From Rhodocyclales bacterium (GTDB taxonomy: Bacteria > Pseudomonadota > Gammaproteobacteria > Burkholderiales > Rhodocyclaceae): a stretch of 64,000 bases of DNA. The notes beneath the pieces were generated by a model. The model did no database searches and had not been told where the DNA came from. It was given only the letters and a program-made list of their open reading frames with translations. A program made the translations under genes and the position numbers. Location of the stretch: the NCBI GenBank assembly GCA_016235805.1, contig JACRIY010000004.1:1-64000 (forward strand), written 5' to 3'. This document shows positions 62,082 to 64,000 of this stretch, in pieces (within the stretch, counting starts at the first letter, position 1; each line of letters begins with the position of its first letter).

Positions 62082-63014
62082 TCAGAGCGCAGCGACCAGT
62101 TCCGGCACCGCGGCGAACAGGTCGGCGACCAGGCCGTAGTCCGCCACCTGGAAGATCGGCGCATCCGGATCCTTGTTGATCGCCACGATCACCTTCGAAT
62201 CCTTCATGCCGGCCAGGTGCTGGATCGCACCGGAAATGCCAATCGCTATGTAGAGCTGCGGCGCGACGATCTTGCCTGTCTGACCGACCTGGTAATCGTT
62301 GGGCACGAAGCCGGCATCCACCGCGGCGCGCGAGGCACCCATGGCGGCGCCCAGCTTGTCGGCCAGCGGTTCCAGCACCTTGTGGTAGTTCTCGCCGCTG
62401 CCCATGCCCCGGCCACCGGAAACGATGATCTTCGCCGCGCCGAGTTCCGGCCGCGCCGACTTGGTCAGTTCGCGGCCCAGCAACTTCGATTGGCCAAGGT
62501 CCGGACCGGCCGCCAGAGCCTCGACGGTGCCGTTGCCGCCCGAGTTCGCCGCGGCATCGAAGCCCGTGGTGCGCACCGTGATGACCTTGGTCGCGTCAGC
62601 CGACTTCACCGTCGCCAGCGCGTTGCCGGCATAGATCGGACGCACGAAGGTGTCGGCATCGACCACAGAAATGATTTCCGAGATCTGCGCCACGTCGAGC
62701 AGCGCCGCCACGCGCGGCAGCGTGTTCTTGCCGTTGCTGGTGGCAGGCGCCAAGATGTGGCTGTAGCCGGCCGCATTGGCGACGATCAGGGCGGCGAGGT
62801 TCTCCGCGGTCTGGTCGGCATAGTGGGCGGCATCGGCGACGCGCACCTTGGCGACGCCGGCAATCTTGGCGGCCTGCTCGGCCACGGCGCTGCAACCGCT
62901 GCCGGCGACCAGGACGTGGATCTCGCCACCGATCTTCGCGGCGGCGGTCACGGCATTGAGGGTGGCGCCCTTGAGGCTGGCGTTGTCGTGTTCTGCGATG
63001 ACGAGGAGGCTCAT
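62082..63014 (-). CDS. etfA: electron transfer flavoprotein subunit alpha
   Basis: 310 residues. FAD-bearing subunit of ETF, which accepts electrons from acyl-CoA dehydrogenases. N-terminal region [21 protein letters not shown], then the FAD-binding C-terminal domain with [15 protein letters not shown] (about 198), [39 protein letters not shown] and [22 protein letters not shown]. It overlaps etfB by four bases. Confidence 0.97.
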   Translation of the reverse strand: MSLLVIAEHDNASLKGATLNAVTAAAKIGGEIHVLVAGSGCSAVAEQAAKIAGVAKVRVADAAHYADQTAENLAALIVANAAGYSHILAPATSNGKNTLPRVAALLDVAQISEIISVVDADTFVRPIYAGNALATVKSADATKVITVRTTGFDAAANSGGNGTVEALAAGPDLGQSKLLGRELTKSARPELGAAKIIVSGGRGMGSGENYHKVLEPLADKLGAAMGASRAAVDAGFVPNDYQVGQTGKIVAPQLYIAIGISGAIQHLAGMKDSKVIVAINKDPDAPIFQVADYGLVADLFAAVPELVAAL

Positions 63015-63763
63015 GCGATCACCTTGGCTTCGTTCTTGAGTTTATCGACCAGTTGCGCGATATCCGCAACCTTGATGCCGGCGCTGCGCTTGGGCGGCTC
63101 CGTGACGGTCACGGTGGCGAGGCGCGGCGCGACGTCCACGCCCAAATCGGCCGGCTTGACGACTTCCAGTGGCTTCTTCTTGGCCTTCATGATGTTGGGC
63201 AGCGTCGCGTAGCGCGGTTCGTTGAGGCGCAGGTCGGTGGTGACGATGGCTGGCAGGCTGATTTCGATCGTCTCCAGGCCGCCATCGACTTCGCGCGTCA
63301 CGGTGGCCTTGCCTTCGCCGATCACGACTTTGGAGGCAAACGTGGCCTGCGACCAGCCAAGCAATGCCGCCAGCATCTGGCCGGTCTGGTTGGCATCGTC
63401 GTCGATCGCCTGCTTGCCGAGGATGATCAGTTGCGGTGCTTCCTTCTTGGCCACGGCGGCGAGCAGCTTGGCCACGGCCAGCGGTTGCAGCTCGACGTCG
63501 GTCTCGACCAGGATGGAGCGGTCGGCGCCGATGGCCATCGCGGTACGCAGGGTTTCCTGGCAGGCGGTAACGCCGCAGGAGACGGCGATGACCTCGGTCG
63601 CCTTGCCGGCTTCCTTGAGCCTCATCGCCTCTTCGACGGCGATTTCGTCGAAGGGATTCATCGACATTTTTACATTCGCCAGATCGACACCAGTGCCGTC
63701 TGCCTTGACGCGAACCTTGACGTTGTAGTCAATCACGCGCTTGACCGGGACGAGGATTTTCAA
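63011..63763 (-). CDS. etfB: electron transfer flavoprotein subunit beta
   Basis: 250 residues. AMP-bearing subunit of ETF. It opens [20 protein letters not shown], with [21 protein letters not shown], and [23 protein letters not shown] (about 125-150). The start codon is TTG at 63763, six bases after a strong AAGGAG site. The -10-like TACAAT (63799-63804, minus strand) lies just downstream of a 22-bp inverted repeat that probably binds the divergent TetR product. Confidence 0.97.
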   Translation of the reverse strand: MKILVPVKRVIDYNVKVRVKADGTGVDLANVKMSMNPFDEIAVEEAMRLKEAGKATEVIAVSCGVTACQETLRTAMAIGADRSILVETDVELQPLAVAKLLAAVAKKEAPQLIILGKQAIDDDANQTGQMLAALLGWSQATFASKVVIGEGKATVTREVDGGLETIEISLPAIVTTDLRLNEPRYATLPNIMKAKKKPLEVVKPADLGVDVAPRLATVTVTEPPKRSAGIKVADIAQLVDKLKNEAKVIA

Positions 63764-63825
63764 GCGAGTCTCCTTATGTTTGTCGGATCAAAAAATGCAT
63801 TGTAGCGACTATTCCGCGGCCGCTT

Positions 63826-63847
63826 TTCCATACGCTAGAGTATGGAA
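63826..63847. promoter_or_regulatory. inverted-repeat operator O1, etfBA upstream region
   Basis: TTCCATAC-GCTAGA-GTATGGAA: perfect 8-bp arms, 6-bp spacer. It sits around the expected -35 of the etfB promoter, a position suited to repression. Confidence 0.75.
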
Positions 63848-63877
63848 TGTGAGATACTACCGCAGAGCAAAACGAAA

Positions 63878-63899
63878 TTCAATACCCTACCGTATGGAA
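63878..63899. promoter_or_regulatory. inverted-repeat operator O2, overlapping the tetR start
   Basis: TTCAATAC-CCTACC-GTATGGAA: same arms and spacing as O1 with one mismatch, 52 bp to the right, covering the first codons of the TetR gene. This points to autoregulation. Confidence 0.7.
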
Positions 63900-64000
63900 A
63901 ACAAGCCGGCCAAGACCCCGCGTACCGCGCTGGACCGCGAAGCCTGGATCAAGGGCGCCGTCGCCATCCTCGCCGACCACGGCGCCGAAAGGCTGCGCGT
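63894..64000 (+). CDS. TetR-family transcriptional regulator, N-terminal part (runs off window)
   Basis: 35 codons visible. After MENKPAKTPRTALDRE, the stretch AWIKGAVAILADHGAERLRV matches helix 1 and the start of helix 2 of the TetR DNA-binding domain. It is divergent from etfBA, and two matching inverted repeats lie between them, one overlapping this start codon. It probably represses etfBA and itself in response to a fatty acyl-CoA or related ligand; the ligand is inference from the target genes. Confidence 0.8.
   Translation, partial: MENKPAKTPRTALDREAWIKGAVAILADHGAERLR

Overview
The window is GC-rich, densely coded chromosomal DNA from a betaproteobacterium. The rimP-nusA-infB-rbfA-truB-rpsO-pnp block, the rpsF-priB-rpsR-rplI-dnaB block, the alaA-hom-thrC order and the etfBA/ETF-QO set all fit Rhodocyclales or a close relative. 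That placement is inferred from gene content and protein wording, not from a search.

Layout. 1-1,110: the C-terminal tail of a probable tyrosine recombinase abutting tRNA-Arg(TCT), a small Cys/His protein, a YajD-type HNH protein and tRNA-Pro(TGG). 1,300-14,900: dksA convergent with a long minus-strand information-processing region (pnp, rpsO, truB, rbfA, infB, nusA, rimP, rluB, scpB, scpA, trpS, an M50 protease). 14,900-17,330: yciO, a PHP-domain nucleotide phosphatase, an alpha/beta hydrolase. 17,430-23,030: a five-gene minus-strand catabolic operon resembling the aerobic 2-aminobenzoyl-CoA (or salicylyl-CoA) pathway. 23,190-26,550: rfbBACD for dTDP-L-rhamnose. 26,650-32,570: parE, an HD-GYP-like gene, parC and a 45-residue membrane peptide. 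32,620-37,030: thrC, hom, a GNAT acetyltransferase and alaA. 37,280-44,870: an L-Ara4N lipid A modification operon with arnA split into two genes. 44,870-46,900: a Bcp peroxiredoxin and a PIN-PhoH ATPase. 47,050-50,100: dnaB, rplI, rpsR, priB, rpsF. 50,230-54,660: an RluF-like enzyme, rlmJ, acetoacetate-CoA ligase, a thioesterase. 54,740-64,000: ETF-QO, a hybrid sensor kinase, a large acyl-CoA dehydrogenase, a CbiM-like membrane protein, etfA, etfB, and the start of a TetR regulator.

Functional links. The acyl-CoA dehydrogenases, EtfAB and ETF-QO form one electron route from acyl-CoA oxidation to the quinone pool. The TetR gene at the right edge has two matching 22-bp inverted repeats in the etf/tetR intergenic region. 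The rfb and arn operons both serve the cell envelope.

The most unusual signal is not a gene. A 22-bp sequence, AGTCGGCGCTGG-N4-ACGGYG, occurs ten times with an exact 12-base core, plus one copy with a single core mismatch. The copies lie inside unrelated conserved genes, on both strands and in different reading frames, and once outside any gene. This looks like a nucleotide-level dispersed motif, of the kind used for DNA uptake, recombination or chromosome organisation, and I do not recognise it.
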